From NCBI RefSeq assembly GCF_003073045.1, contig NC_037590.1:2196016-2260015 (forward strand): a DNA stretch of 64,000 nucleotides, read 5' to 3'. Positions within the stretch are counted from its first letter, which is position 1. Each line of letters starts with the position of its first letter. Below, piece after piece: positions 10,460 to 23,337 of this stretch. The translations under genes and the position numbers were made by a program. The notes under the pieces were generated by a model. It searched no databases and was not told the DNA's origin. It saw only the letters and a program-made list of their open reading frames with translations. The DNA comes from Pomacea canaliculata (lineage: Eukaryota; Mollusca; Gastropoda; Architaenioglossa; Ampullariidae).

Positions 10460-12294
10460 TGAATTATGCGAAAAACAGACGAACTCTCACACACACACAC
10501 ACACAAGCAGACAGGCAAAGTGAGACTAGCAGGCAGAGACAAAGAAACATAATTTGTTGAGAACGCAAGCTTAATTTTTTATAACTACAGCAATGAAGAC
10601 CGGCAATGAACCTCTAGAACTGGAAAAAAATAATCGAAGAGAAGATCATACTCACTACTTATAGCCTCTTTGAAGATCACATTGCCATTGTAAGTCAGAC
10701 TAAAGATGAGGCCGACCGGCTGGAGGCTATAAGCCAGATTACCACACACTGCAACATTCAGTCATCGGCGTAAATAAGCATCTCATTATCCTTCTCTTAG
10801 CCTTCCTCTTTTTCATCTATGTTCTTTGCCACTCATCAAATTCCTATTAATTAGTTAAATACATTTGTTAGTTTGATTGTTCTTTAGTGTGAAAATATAA
10901 ATACAATGTTTTCAATAAGGCAGAACGTGTGTGAATAGACTTTAGCTATTAAAACTGAATGACATGTCAATCATCATGATACGCGCTTCTTCATCTCCAA
11001 CTCCTACACAGACACTCTTTCTCCCACCTCTCCCATACAGATACACATCCACCCATGGAGTCACCGCTTACCCTTTGCATCGAAATTCTTTATTTTGATG
11101 TCGATGCAGCAACTGCAAGACGATAATGTGCACGTGCAGCCAATGGGTACAAGTGTTGCCTCTTCTCCCAGCAGGTCTAACAGTTGCTGGATCTTCCTCA
11201 AGTCTCTTGCTGTAACTACAGGCCCGGCTACTTCTGCAACAGAATGATGGAAGCTGTAAGACACAAAATAAAGTTTTAAAAGGAATTTCTTTTATTTTTC
11301 GTCTCTTTAATGGTACTAGCTATGCTATGCTAATCTGTCGTTACTGGTGGTTAAGGGGAAAACTAAGTGGACGAACTTTGCCACTTCGTTGGTCTTGCAT
11401 TCCACGTACAAACTTCAGAATGCTTGGAGTTTTTCTGTATCATCTTGCAGGGTCCACGTCTGACACCCACACAGCTGGACGGAAGCTGGGGACTTGTACA
11501 GTCTGTACATGGTGGCCATCTGATGGTACAGCAGGATGGGAGCGATGAGGACTTGTACAGTCTGCACTCGGTAGCAAACCTAATTGTATTGCTGTGCCTT
11601 ATCTTGTTCAGTCTGGTCATTGCTGCTGTTTCAATCCTAATACTGCCATCTTTGGAAAAGGTATTGAAAGCTGTTTACATCCTCGGACTGTACATCGTTC
11701 ATGTAAATTACTGCTTTGCCATTTCATCCACATAGCTTGTCTATTGGTAATGTACACCAGGAACCGCTATTTGCAAGTCAAGCCGTGTAAGCTCGTCTGG
11801 TTCGGCCACGTGACCCTGCACGACATTAGGAGGTGGTCAGAGCAAAGAACTGGCTTACTACCATGAAGTAGAGGACTAGTCGACCGTTGTGGGAAGGGAC
11901 TTCTCACTGTCTCCAGGGTGAGTGGCAGGCCTCGTTAACTGGCGACTCCATCCATGTGTCCACCTAGCGACTGGTCAACAGACATTTTAATGAATTTTGA
12001 ACAGTGTCTTGTAGTTCACTGTTGCTGCCTGTATTAAATACATTCGTTTCAAAGCGCTGGTTGCAGACGTTGTTTCTTCTTCCTCTGTCTCCCTTGAACC
12101 TTTTTGAAAAAAAGGAAGGAGCTAATAGTTTTCATATCTATACACAATAAAGCGGAATGTCGAAAGAACACACCTTCTTCCGAAGAACTCTCTTGCACCT
12201 CCAACAATCGAGCGATAACAACATCAGAATGATCAGCATCTGAGAAGGAAACTGTCGTCAGACAAACGAACAGCAAGAGCAGCAACGACGACAT
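9935..12294 (-). CDS. Secreted DUF4773-type cysteine-rich protein, gene 3
   Basis: Four exons on the minus strand: 12294-12174, 11233-11072, 10748-10656, 10317-9935, all introns phase 1, giving about 252 residues. Exons 3 and 4 are 93 and 383 nt, exactly the lengths in gene 1. Exon 1 encodes a signal peptide (MSSLLLLLFVCLTTVSFSDA) and VVIARLLEVQ. Exon 2 has the core IGCTCTLSSCSCCIDIKI. Exon 3 begins VCGNLAYSLQPVGLIF. Exon 4 has SNPPSFCVGVPVAQVC, ISGCV and LVCFNF, then an acidic tail ADVDMAYQIEPEV also found in the truncated gene 2. This is the best DUF4773 match of the three. It should be secreted, with disulphides within the core; the ligand is unknown. The first intron holds LINE debris and intron 3 a long GA microsatellite. 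A TATA box sits at 12421-12427. Confidence 0.83.
10388..10455. repeat. (GA)n microsatellite
   Basis: About 33 uninterrupted GA dinucleotides in intron 3 of DUF4773 gene 3, followed by a short (CA)n near 10491-10504. Confidence 0.97.
11345..11740 (-). mobile_element. Decayed non-LTR retrotransposon (LINE) fragment, C-terminal RT region
   Basis: Minus-strand frames between stops give TAAMTRLNKIRHSNTIRFA- and LYKSSSL-like stretches and CGCQTWTLQDDTEKLQAF. These correspond to the well-known LINE segment after the RT domain (LYKSLVLPILLYGCETWTL-type). Frame changes show it is long dead. It lies in intron 1 of DUF4773 gene 3. Confidence 0.7.
11779..11835 (+). mobile_element. LINE 3' ORF scrap in opposite orientation
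   Basis: CKLVWFGHVTLHDI on the plus strand matches the RLRWFGHVTRHD-type motif that in intact LINEs follows the segment at 11345-11740. Here it is inverted relative to that piece, so the two are either separate insertions or a 5'-inverted copy. Confidence 0.5.
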
Positions 12295-12420
12295 TGTAAG
12301 AGAATGAGATCCCTTCAGTCCCGACACTGCTGGGCAGAGAGTCCGTAGTTTTCAGTGCAGATGAAGAAAGATCCCGGATGATGCGGACAGTGATGTCTTT
12401 AAAGGGATCGCCGTTGTTGG

Positions 12421-12427
12421 TTATATA
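12421..12427 (-). promoter_or_regulatory. TATA box of DUF4773 gene 3
   Basis: TATATAA on the minus strand, about 127 bp upstream of the start codon at 12294, next to a short G-rich run. Confidence 0.55.
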
Positions 12428-15321
12428 GCCCCCCGACTGTGTCCTTTCTCTACTCTAGTGAAAGTTTAAACAACACCAAAGGCGACAAATTATTCAGGGG
12501 ACAGTAAACTTAATTTTTCTGAGAATACGGGAGCCAGACAAGGGTTTTGCCGCCTTTGGACAATGGGAGTTGCATGACTGACTGTAAAGCAAGTTTCAGG
12601 AAGTATTAGCCACTCATCATTTAGCAAATCAAGTAGTCATTGTATTATAATTTAGAAGCGTGATTATTATTATTGAGTAGACAACACAATAGGTCATCGG
12701 AAATATATAATTAATCATTTTCTATTGCCACTTAATGAAGCAGGACCTTGGATTCTGCTCTCGTGCAACACAATGAACACGGGGTGATCTATGAATATCC
12801 TTAAACTGCCCACTGAGTAGATCATGTGTATTTATAGTATTAAAATTACATCATAATCATCAAGATGGAATGAGCTGATCAACCACCAAAAAGGAACTAA
12901 ATGAAGATAATGACGGCAGTGCTGATAATTCAGACTAGAAGAACACCTCTATCAGACTCCATATTGAATGTTATGATGCAGAATAAAGAGGTTTCAATTT
13001 AAAGGTGATGTACTGTCCTTAACAACCCAGTCTAATACAACATGGAGACTTGGTAATGTTCTGAAAATGTTGTCTCTGCTCAACCCCTACGTTAGCCAAG
13101 TTAATCACTAATGATTCAGTAAAATTCTAGTTTTGTTAGCCGTGGCATACTTGTCCAGAAACAGTGATAAAACATGCTAGACAACTGACATACATGTTTT
13201 CATGAGTTTGTAAATTTTGTTAAAATCACTTAGCGAGTAACGCTTGTACTCATAGCAGCAAATAGTGACAAGACTTATTGGATTTATTTTTTACTTTTAC
13301 TAGTAAATCCTACGAAAGCAAACATGGAAATCAAATAAAGCTTTGAAGATTTCCTGTTTACAAACATCACATTAAGAAGTATGCACACAAAACATCTTCA
13401 CTTGAGTATTTTCTTGCACTTTTCAAATAGAAGATACCATACACAACAACAAATTTTTGTCGTCACTCATCATCTTACAAACGTTTGATCGGCCTCGAAG
13501 TTGCATGTGCAAGGGACGTAGACGCGTCGTCCATTCTTACAAGGGAGATAACAATCCACCCACCCCCCGTCCCCAACAACTTCATAAGAAAATTGCAGTG
13601 GGTCGTTTGTTCTCCACAGATATTAAAATAAAATTTTTGACCTTTTTTAAGTTTTCATTACAAAGGGGGACTAGTGCTATTGGCTGAAAATCATGATGCC
13701 AATTAGGATTATCTTTCTTGGAAAGTAAAACAATGTCACTTTCCTGACCGCTGGAATGTACCCGAGTTTAGAGAGAGTTGAAAGAGGTTTCGAGAAACTT
13801 CATGCAACTAAACAGCACAGTAATGCAAAACAGGCCCACAGATTCCATCCGACCCGTTTGTAATACCTTCTTACTGTTATTCTTCTTATATTTTTCTCCC
13901 ATGTCACGATACTTCTCTACTCAGTTCTTCTTTACTCTCAGCGAGTTAACGGCTCTCTGCATGGAGAACAAACACATCGTTCACGTCAATGAGCGCCAAG
14001 AATAATGCTGATTAGAAATGAAAGCAATCTTATCTCAGCACCATCCGTCCTCCGGTACTGTGGTTGTAATAAATAAACCATGGGAATTCTCCGGCGACCC
14101 CCTGGCCAGGAGAGGTCACCACGCGGAACAGCGTTTCTAACAGTGGGTCTAATTAATGAATATTTGATGTTGAGTCCGTGCTCTCTGGTGTGATTAAACT
14201 ATAGTACGTGCACAGTTAAAGCCGCCTTCAGTGTGTCCGTCGGAGCTGGGTGGGTTGAACGAAGGTTCGAATCTCCTTCCCACTCAAAACGATGTCATTA
14301 GGACATGGCGCCCGATAGGCCCACAAAGAGGCTGCTCATGCAACCCAGTCCACAAGGTGCCTTGGTCAAGTACATTCATGTTTGAAGTCCACGTACTAAC
14401 GCAAAATCGTTCTCTACATCGACGACATTCTTTACAGAAGGAAAGGGTAATGTTGAGGAGGAAAGATTCACACTTCGCTATGATAGCTGTCTCTTATTGC
14501 TTTTTCTGTTGGATATGAACACTTGTTGTTGTTTGTTCGTGAGTTTCCATTTCCAAGGAGATACAAAGGTGCTAAAGATATATGTTAGAAGACTTCGAAT
14601 AACAAATTAATTCGTTGATATACTTGGAGATTGTTGGTTGGAAAAGATTTTGCTCGTGAGGACTGGAGTAAGCCATCCGTTGTAAGTTGCTCTTCTTTGT
14701 CTTCTTTCTGATTGATCTATATGTGTGTGTGTATGTGTGTGTGTGTGTGGATAAAATGGTATCAAGTTCTTAAAGGCAAGTGAAATGGCTGATTAGTCTT
14801 ACGTGATACTCACGTTCTAGATGACACTGACGATCTGAATGGTTTCCGTCCACAATATCAGGTTTGGAAAAACCCACTGGTTTACAAGTGTCTAATATTG
14901 ATTTATGAAGGTCATGTTTTAATTAAAATTTATTGTTATTTATTAACGTCTTGTTAGAATTGTTAAAATAACATTTTGTCACTAAAACTGTGTCAGGCTT
15001 AGTAAAATTTAGATATTCACGAAATGGGATGAGACCATCTCATATTCGTCTTTGGTTGCCCCTGCTTCACCGTAGTCCAAACAAACACAGAATGTGGTGG
15101 TAAGGTTTTCGTAAGGTATAAACAGCCAAAAGTTTCTGTGAATTTTCAGAATCGATAATATACTCATCAAAATAATCATTCGGTCCATTCCAGTGACCTC
15201 TTTGCATGTTCTGTCAAGACAGCCTGGGCATTGCCTGGGACTATCCTGTGAAGACACTGAAATAGCTTGTAGCTCTCTGGACTGTCCACAGCCTTCTAGT
15301 GTCCTGCAAAGCCTCTACACG
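12428..15321. other. Intergenic, no gene seen
   Basis: No supported exon. Near 13480-13580 there is a GC-richer patch containing ACAAGGGAGATAAC, a motif I associate with dispersed molluscan repeats. Near 14225-14380 there is a possible SINE. GT microsatellites occur near 14720-14750. Confidence 0.5.
14225..14380 (+). mobile_element. Possible tRNA-derived SINE remnant
   Basis: GGTTCGAATCT at about 14263-14273 is a good RNA polymerase III B box, preceded by an A-box-like GAGCTGGGTGGGTTG. No full cloverleaf can be drawn, so it is not a tRNA gene. Confidence 0.3.
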
Positions 15322-18300
15322 ATGAAAGCAGCCAAGGAAGTGCGTGGGTGGCTGGGAGTGCAGCCTCCGGAGCCACGCCCCCAACTGGACCTTGACCTTG
15401 GGGAAGACGCCTTCGTCAACAAACCACTGCCGCCACTCGAGCAGAACGTCCTCAACGCCAAGATGATGTTGATGACATCCTCTCGTCCCGATCAGGAATC
15501 TCTGTAGGATTTGAAATCTCCTCCTGCTCCTGCTCTTCCTGCTCTTCCTGCTCTTCTGCTCATCCTCCTCCTCATCCTCATCATCATCCTCATCCTCATC
15601 ATCATCGTCGTCGTCGTCGTCAATAAAAATATTATTCTCAGTCTGATATACCTATTGTTATTATTAGTCTAACCTTACATCTATCAACCTGTCAACCTCT
15701 CTGCTTCACTTTCCCTAGCCCTTGAAATTCAGCCTCGTCGTCGTTCTTTCCACCGTTTTCCTTCACTCTAAAAGCTAAATCTTGCAACGTAACTGGTTAA
15801 GACAACAGTCTAAAAAAAACTATTTTGAAAGTTCTGATGAGTATAGAACATCAGTTTTATATTTTTCTTACTATTTTCTTATTTATAACGGTACTTGTAA
15901 GTTGACTACCCCGGATATAATGATAAACACTTAGGGAAGAACTAGCAACTATCTCCCATCACCTGCTCATCTTCTGTGTTACAGTTACGAGCACATGGCC
16001 ACCCTGATAGCCACTGCTCTCGACACCAAGTCGGGTAACGCAGTTGATGAGCTGGAGAGTCTGAGCAGTCGGCTCAAAGACACGCGCATGCGCACTCGAT
16101 GCGTTTTCAAGGAGAGCGATGGCGACCAGAGACAGTGGGAATTCTCTTGTGCAGAGTGGGATCTTTTTCAGGTCATTATTTCTGCAATTTCTCTGTCGAA
16201 TCTGTAGGCCATCTCCAACAGTATTGTGGCAAACATTTCAGAAAAGGGAAGCTATCACAGGAATAGTTCTGCTTAGCACAGTTGTGTCCCTTTGTGCCAA
16301 GGAAAAAGAATTTTTTGTTTTCTCTGTTGCAGACGATTGCTCGTCCTATGCCTAACGCAGAGCCACAGAGCTATTCACGACTTCTGGAGGAGGAGAGGGA
16401 AGAGTTCCTGTGCCTTCCCAACTTGATGCACCAGGCGCACCTTTTCTCCATCTGTGGGGTCGGGTTGTCGTCTGCCTTTTACGTCCAAGTAACTCTAGCG
16501 CTTCGAGAGCTTGCCATAGCATGGCCATTCGTGTCCCTCAGGTTTGTTACACATCCACCATCCCCCAGTCCTTCGACCCCCACTCATTTCTTTTTCCTTG
16601 CTCCTTCACTTTTAGTGGTTTTTCTAACAGTTTACTTTATATAAAAAATATTGTGGTTTACTCCTTACTCCCTAACTTGTCCCTTTCTGCACAACACATT
16701 TTTAGCATTAAACACTTTATGCCTTAAATCTTAGTTAGATAAACAGTTTTAATGAACAGTGCACACTACGATTTCAGATTTTTTAAAGAACTAAAATTAA
16801 GAAATAAAATAAAAGTGTTTAAGACAGACTTGCGTTCCTGTCATCAAATGGCAACTAAATGACACTGAAGCTATTTTTGAAGAAAAGTTTCTAAATTTGC
16901 TTCCTTAAAACAATTGTAAGTTTTGTTGTAATATGCAGCTAGCCCGCGAATGACAGACGACTAAGTAACGGTATTCATGTTGTCTACAGGCTGTGGGGGG
17001 TGGTTCACGGGATCCGCGGTAGCTACACAGTAGCTGAGGGGGAGCTGCGAGAAGGGGAGTACGACACCGACATCAGCGACGACGATGATGTTGATGAGGA
17101 GAAGGGGCACCTGACAGGCGCAGACTTCAAGGTGACTAGTGGCCACGTGACCAGCTCTAAGGACTCACGTGATCATTATTATTACAATTATTTTCTAGCT
17201 GAGAAAAACCCCCATCGTGGGTTGCACATGAGAGATTTTGCTTGCGCGTGATAAACTCGAGGCGATAAGCGTAGGCTACGCATGATAAATGTGTAAATAT
17301 GTGTGTACGATACGTGTCGTCTCACATTTTCTTACTGTAGGCTGTTTGTCAACAAGCTTTTGCATGCCTGTTGTATGCGTGTGCATGTGATGGCGAGGAG
17401 GGTCTTAAAGTGAGCATTGAGTTCTCGCATGAACTATGAACTGTAGTGACACCTGGAAGGTGAATCTGCGCGTGACCTCAAGTGTAACCAAGGAGTGAAC
17501 TTGCGTGCGTACGTGTGCGTGTGCGTGTGCGTGTGTGTGTGCTCCTGTAAGAGAATCAGTGTTCTACTTGGATACGAATGGACTCCCACATTTATTTATT
17601 TGTTTATTTATTTGCAGGATGACGTTTCGTCTGATGGTGAGCAAGCAGCGATGTGTCCACATCTTATGCATATTTAAAAGATGCTGTGACTTTTTGAGAA
17701 ATATACTTTATCTAAAAAGACATATTCCTTCTTTCTTGCGGAGCTCTCAAACTTCTCTCTATTTACTTTACAGAATACATCCTTAAAGCTGTAGATAATG
17801 TTGGGCCTTCTGATGAAGCAGGACAAGGGCTGAAGTCTGTCACTAAATAGGAGCAATGTGTCATTGCCGAGGGCGGGTGGCATCAAGGTTTTCCAATTAT
17901 TAAATTTCAGAAACAGAGATTTTAAATCAGTATCACCGAACGAGAACAGAGACAGGAAGAACAGGGAGAACTTCAGAACTTTTACTAAAGATGAACGCTT
18001 CTGCTTTATCTTCATTTAGTTTTAGCTTTTCTTTGGTCATCCATAATCCAAAATGTCATTCTGAATTTTGGATGCGATGTGGATGAGCGGAAGAGCAGAT
18101 GTAATTAACTATCATCTACAGCAGAATAATGTTGAAAGAGAATGAGTTTGAGTCAGACTGATGAAGTGATGACACCTACTTCATGGTAACTTGTTTTCTG
18201 TCAGCCAAACAGCGGGTTTTTTTGTTTTTATTTTGTTCTATGCTCCTGGACATCGGCCATTGTTAAGTTTCGTAATTAGGCTAAAGACTAAAGACTTTAT

Positions 18301-21245
18301 TGTAAAGATTAATTGTAAAAATAAATTGGATACCAAGAAACCTTTCCTTGTTGTATTTTGCAGAAATGACCGACGATATAAAACCAGTATATAAACCACC
18401 ATGGAAAATCCCATGCGAACCTGCTGGCACCGGCCTCAACAAGAAAGTCTACTTTGTCTGTAGTCAGCGTGAGTAGACCTCACTAGAATATTCCTCCATA
18501 CAAGTGAAAGTCGTTGTCCACTTTTCATTAAACTGGTGAAAATTATTAGTCATACTGTTTGTGAATTGATTTGCCTTAATTACTTTTCACTTAGTCTGTT
18601 CGTTAGCGATTGCAATTTGTTTCTCAAGAACTGACGAAATGTTCTGGCCACTGTCTCAGCGGGGATGCCGTGGACACGTTTGCCCCACGTGACTCCTGCT
18701 CAGGTCACCGCAGCCAGGAGGATCCGCAAGTTCTTCACGGGGGACCTCGATCATCAGGTAGGTGCCAGCCATTCTTTTGCTTGTTCTTATGTCTGAAAAA
18801 AAGAGGACTCTTCGTGGGACGGCCAGTCAGCACAAAAGCATACTGATAACCTGATTGTATTCCTAAAAAAATATATATGTAATTTTTTTTGTTTGATAAA
18901 AGTTTTTATTTGATTATTATAATTTATTATTTATTCATGTCATTAATTGGTAATTTCGTTTTAAGATATCTAAGTAAAATATAAATATAAAACACATAAA
19001 TATAATAAACCCTTATGGTCTTTAGATACTGATTACGTGATTTTATATATATAAATTTACGTGCTTTCTACGTCTTCAGCTGAAGACTTTCCCCCCATTT
19101 CCGGGTACAGAGAGGAATTACCTGCGAGCACAATTGCCCGCATCAGCGCCTGCACCCACATCTCACCCAACGGCGTGTTCAAGTTTGAAGAGGACGGAGA
19201 GGAGGAAGAGGAGACAGCGCAGGGTCAGTGGACCTTCTGTCACGCACTCTAATCATTTTACTACAGATTTTAGTGATCATCAACTTTCGGTATAATGAAC
19301 TCTTACTTTTGAGCTTCTTACCACAGGTGCTCGGGACACGTTCATTGTGGACCCCGACTTCCCAGGCCTCAGTCTGCGTGAACTCACCGACCCCAGCCTC
19401 ATGTTCTGGGTACACCACGCTCCCTTCATCTTGCCGCAGGTATTTTCATGTCAGAATGTGCATGCGTGGGTGTGAGTGTGTGTGTGTGAGTGAGAGAGAG
19501 AGAGAGAGAAAGTGTGTGTGTGTGTAGGTGCGCTACTTATTATTCTAGGCAAAGGTCATTTGTTTCCGTTGAACATATTAGTTTTGTGTGTCGTCTGTTA
19601 CTACTGAATGCACCTTGTCTGACAGGGTCGCACAAGTTGGTTTAATCCCGTCACCCGAGCAGCAGGAGAGGAAGATGACGAGGAGGACGTTGAGGAAAGA
19701 AATGAACCGGACGAACCGGAACCGGAACTTGGACCACCGCTGCTTACACCGATAGCAGAGGACAAGGGTAAGAAGAGACATTTCACTATCGAGCTTTTTC
19801 CAAACAAAAGTTTATTTTATGTTTATACTTCAATAACTGCACAATGTGTGTTAGAAGATCTCGTTTCTCTCTGTCACTCGAAATGATCTGGACGATACAA
19901 ACACACATTTCAGAAACCATTGTCGTCATTAGTAAACCCAACTCGCTTACCAATGTAGAAATGCGAAAGCCTTTTCTGAAGAAATTGTGTCTTTTAAGCA
20001 TTGAATTTCGAAGCTATTCATCATTCATTATTCACTATATCACGAATCACATGGTGAGCTTCTGCATAACCGAACGAACGGAGGGCAGATACTTCATACA
20101 CCAGGTGACCTCGTGACCTTTTTGTGTGGTTGCTAGGTGTGAGAGAGGGAACACCACCGTGGATAGCGCGAGCTTCGTCTCGACTGGTGCCAGAATACGC
20201 CCTCGCCTACCTGCAGTCCACCCTGTGGCCTGGCGCTGTTGCTGTTGCTGCTGACAAAGGCAGGTATGTCACAAAAGGACTCAGACCCTCAGGGACAACA
20301 GCAGCAACTGGCTTTGTCCTAAATGGTGGCTTTTTCTTTGTTTCCTGTGCTGGCTTTCTCTCCTCACTAACTGTTGATCACGAATGCGACAAATGCCAGC
20401 TAACAGATTAAACAGTACGGAGAGAACACAGGGAAGATAATAAATCAAACATTAAGTGCTTTGGGAATTATCTTCACGGTTAGATATCACAGAACAAGAA
20501 CTCAGAAAGATTAGCTAGGTAAACTCCAAAGACACACAATTTGTTGAGTATGAAACATGTAGGTAAGAATGCGTTTAAAAATGGAACGAAACTGGAAAAT
20601 AATTCTGAATTTAGTTTAATTAAAAGTAAGACCAAAACCGAAATACGTAGACAGAGATAGAATAATACATTGGAATGAAAATATATATTGGTATCCTTCT
20701 GCTTCATGCAAATCTTCCATCACGATGATGGTCGGTGCATGGCACCAGGTGCACTGTGGTGCAACTGATGTCACTGGCTGCATCATCATTCCTCAAGCAG
20801 ACACGTTCTTGAGGAACCCTGCAGACAGAAAAGCTAACATATCCTTCATTCAGTACCAGCAAAAAAACATTAAAGCTAAAAAAATTAAGATTAATCTGCA
20901 TGCTTTACTTTCGCTGAACATGTGACAAAGGTCGAGCGATAAAAGTTTCCTTTATTATCCTAATAAAATATACTTGTTCTTTCCAATAACAGGTTTTTCG
21001 AAAATCTGTACGTCGGCTGGGGTCAGAAATGTCTGCCTGACAACTTTGACCCCGCAGTACCTGAGTTTCCGATGGAAGAGTTCCCCACGGGGCCAGAAGT
21101 CATCGAGGCCGATGACCCGTCACCGGAAACGGAAGCTGCTATACGTGCAGCAATGCGGGAACAGGAAGCAGCCAACGAAGAAGGAGATGACGTCGAGGAC
21201 GGTATCATCGACGACGATGACGCTGGACCAGACCTGTCTGACTAG
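15322..21245 (+). CDS. RSPH4A: Radial spoke head protein 4/6 homologue
   Basis: Twelve exons: 15322-15503, 15985-16171, 16333-16541, 16990-17131, 17618-17636, 18364-18468, 18660-18757, 19080-19223, 19327-19439, 19626-19767, 20137-20263, 20993-21245; about 573 residues. It is a structural protein of the radial spoke head in the 9+2 axoneme of motile cilia and flagella, needed for normal beat. Diagnostic segments: [106 protein letters not shown]-type PPWIARASS and LYVGWGQK, with a C-terminal acidic tail. All follow vertebrate RSPH4A/RSPH6A in order. One exon is a 19-nt microexon. Exon 8 appears one base short near 19131-19134: the family frame changes between LRAQ and IARIS. The start at 15322 is the first ATG in frame; an upstream exon is possible. 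Confidence 0.93.
15515..15625. repeat. CTC/CAT/CGT trinucleotide-rich tract
   Basis: Imperfect TCCTGCTCT, TCATCC and (GTC)n blocks just after the first exon of the RSPH4A-like gene. Confidence 0.85.
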
Positions 21246-21409
21246 GAGTCCTCATATTCAGTCGACTTCGTCTTTGGGTTGGTGACCCTGCGCGTGCCAA
21301 CAGATTGATTTGAAAGTCTGTGTCCTTTGGCCTCGTGTCCCCGACACCGTGTGGCGTGGGAGGATGAAGTTTACATTCAAGTGATTATTGTTAAACCAAG
21401 GTCCACAGA

Positions 21410-21415
21410 ATTAAA
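21410..21415 (+). promoter_or_regulatory. Candidate polyadenylation signal ATTAAA for RSPH4A
   Basis: ATTAAA 165 bp past the stop codon. Canonical AATAAA is not seen until about 21810. Confidence 0.4.
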
Positions 21416-22005
21416 GTGAGGAAGGGCTTGTAGTAAACAATTTTATTTCGTTGAGCAGTTTTAAAACATTTTAAGTGCGCTGTGTTTACATCCTGGTGTC
21501 AGCAGAGTGCTGTCTAAAGTATTTGCTCAGTCATCTGTGAGGATGGAGATAAACTGTCGATCGATGGCTGTCGACAATCGGCGTGCTTGCTTGTGTGCAT
21601 GCGTGTGTGAAAAATCTGTTCGTGAGCAGCACATCCAGAAAATTAAATAGTCTGTATTTGGTTTGTTATAAAGACAGCCTCCAGGCTGGTCCCTGTGGAC
21701 GAAGCACTATGCTCCACCATGCTCTGCATGAATTAACACTGTGGCTTATTGGTACAGTTCCATAATGCTTAATTAATACTTTAAATATTTAACAAAGAGT
21801 AGAATTCTAAATAAATAAATTTCTTGCATAAAATGATATTATAACAGCGTGTAAAAAAAGTACAATATTTATTTTGTCTGGGAAAAGATTACATAGATGG
21901 AAACGTATTCCCTTCAGAAAAGGAACAAAATTTTAATGGCTTCCACGGTTCCAGGAAAGGAAAGCAGGAAGCAAGGATAGAGTGACAATTGGAACTTACT
22001 GTTTG

Positions 22006-22016
22006 ACAGACAGACG

Positions 22017-22053
<37 letters not shown>
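22006..22053. repeat. (ACAG)n microsatellite
   Basis: About ten near-perfect tetranucleotide units. Confidence 0.95.
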
Positions 22054-22054
<1 letters not shown>

Positions 22055-23233
22055 AATTATAAGACCCAAATCATAACATTCATAGCAAATAAAATATAAA
22101 GAACTGTGTTCATAAAACTTCAGAAGCTGTAGCTTCCTCACACATTAACAAATAACATAATCAATCTTGCTTTGTAGCCTTGGGAACATCTCCGTGGTCT
22201 CACATCATTGAAACACGAACAGTGAGACATAAACATTCATTTACACTCTGTTCGAGAAGGAGACGACACACATCTGGAAGTGTGAAAGCCTTCTTCTCAA
22301 CAAAGATGATCCTTTGTCATCATCACAAGTAGTCCTTAATAGCATGTGTAAACTCGCGCGCGCACACACACACAAATATATAATTCGTACTTAAGTCAAA
22401 CTACAGAAATCAGTTCTTGTCAGTTGTGCTACTTTGCTGTTGTTGCTCTTTTCTTTATGCACGATCCTACACTGCCATGTGTCCACTATCCGGGTAGACC
22501 AAAGCAGTTTATATGTGTGAAACTTTATTCACCAATCAATATCACATCTCATTAATGCTCATTGTTTCAGTTTACACAACATGCTCTCGTAACAGCTTTG
22601 TTTTTAGTTGCGAGTTTGTTATGATGGATGTTGACAACGACCTGCAGCAGACGGTGAGCTCCTACCATCTGACGACAACTCAGTAATGACATTGCACGGG
22701 TGGCTGGGCGGGTGTCTGACTGAGAGACTGTTGAGAACAAAGAGAAGTCTCTGGGGACCTGAAACCAGTTTCGTTTACTGGCGGCGACTGATGACAACAA
22801 TTCTGCACGCGCACCCAGTCAGTTGCGACTCGGCACGTGGGACAGAGGTGTTGTGACTAACTTGCACGGATACCCCGGGTAGTCACTTTCACACTTTCAC
22901 TTTTGCCGTCTGTTCGTCAAATATTCAGCGTGGAACGGAACAGATTTCAGTTAGGTTTGACAAGAGTAACTACTAGTCTGTACTTCCATAATTGCTTTGA
23001 AATCACTTATACGGGTATATATATAAATCTCCATCAGTTGTTTGGGATGTGAACGAGACAAGAAAAGGTTAAAAGTAACTATCAAGTAAAAAAAGTTTAT
23101 TACTTCCCCCTACATGAAGCTTTTTATTTTTATTAGTGAGCACAAAGAACCTAAGATACAGGTTCAAAGATAAAGATAGTCTTCAGGAAAGAAGAGAAAG
23201 GACCTTAGAGAAATGAGTTAGGTAACCCAAGAA

Positions 23234-23337
23234 ATCAAGCAGCAGCCTCATTGCTGTAGTTGTCGACAGACGATGCAAAATCCTCAACCGACGCGTCAGG
23301 GGGAGCAGGGACTTCATCAGTCACAGCATCAACGACT
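23234..23337 (-). CDS. Possible last exon of an unrecognised gene
   Basis: After an acceptor-like CTCTCCCTCAG (minus strand), a frame runs VVDAVTDEVPAPPDASVEDF and on to a stop at about 23234. Composition is that of an acidic, proline-containing protein tail and differs from the surrounding AT-rich DNA. I could not place upstream exons, and the opposite strand also has an open frame (23273-23524, Q/S/P-rich), so the strand is uncertain. No function can be proposed. Confidence 0.25.

Noticed and set aside
14263-14273. tRNA-like B box
   Set aside because: No cloverleaf stems or anticodon arm could be drawn, so it is listed only as a possible SINE, not a tRNA gene.
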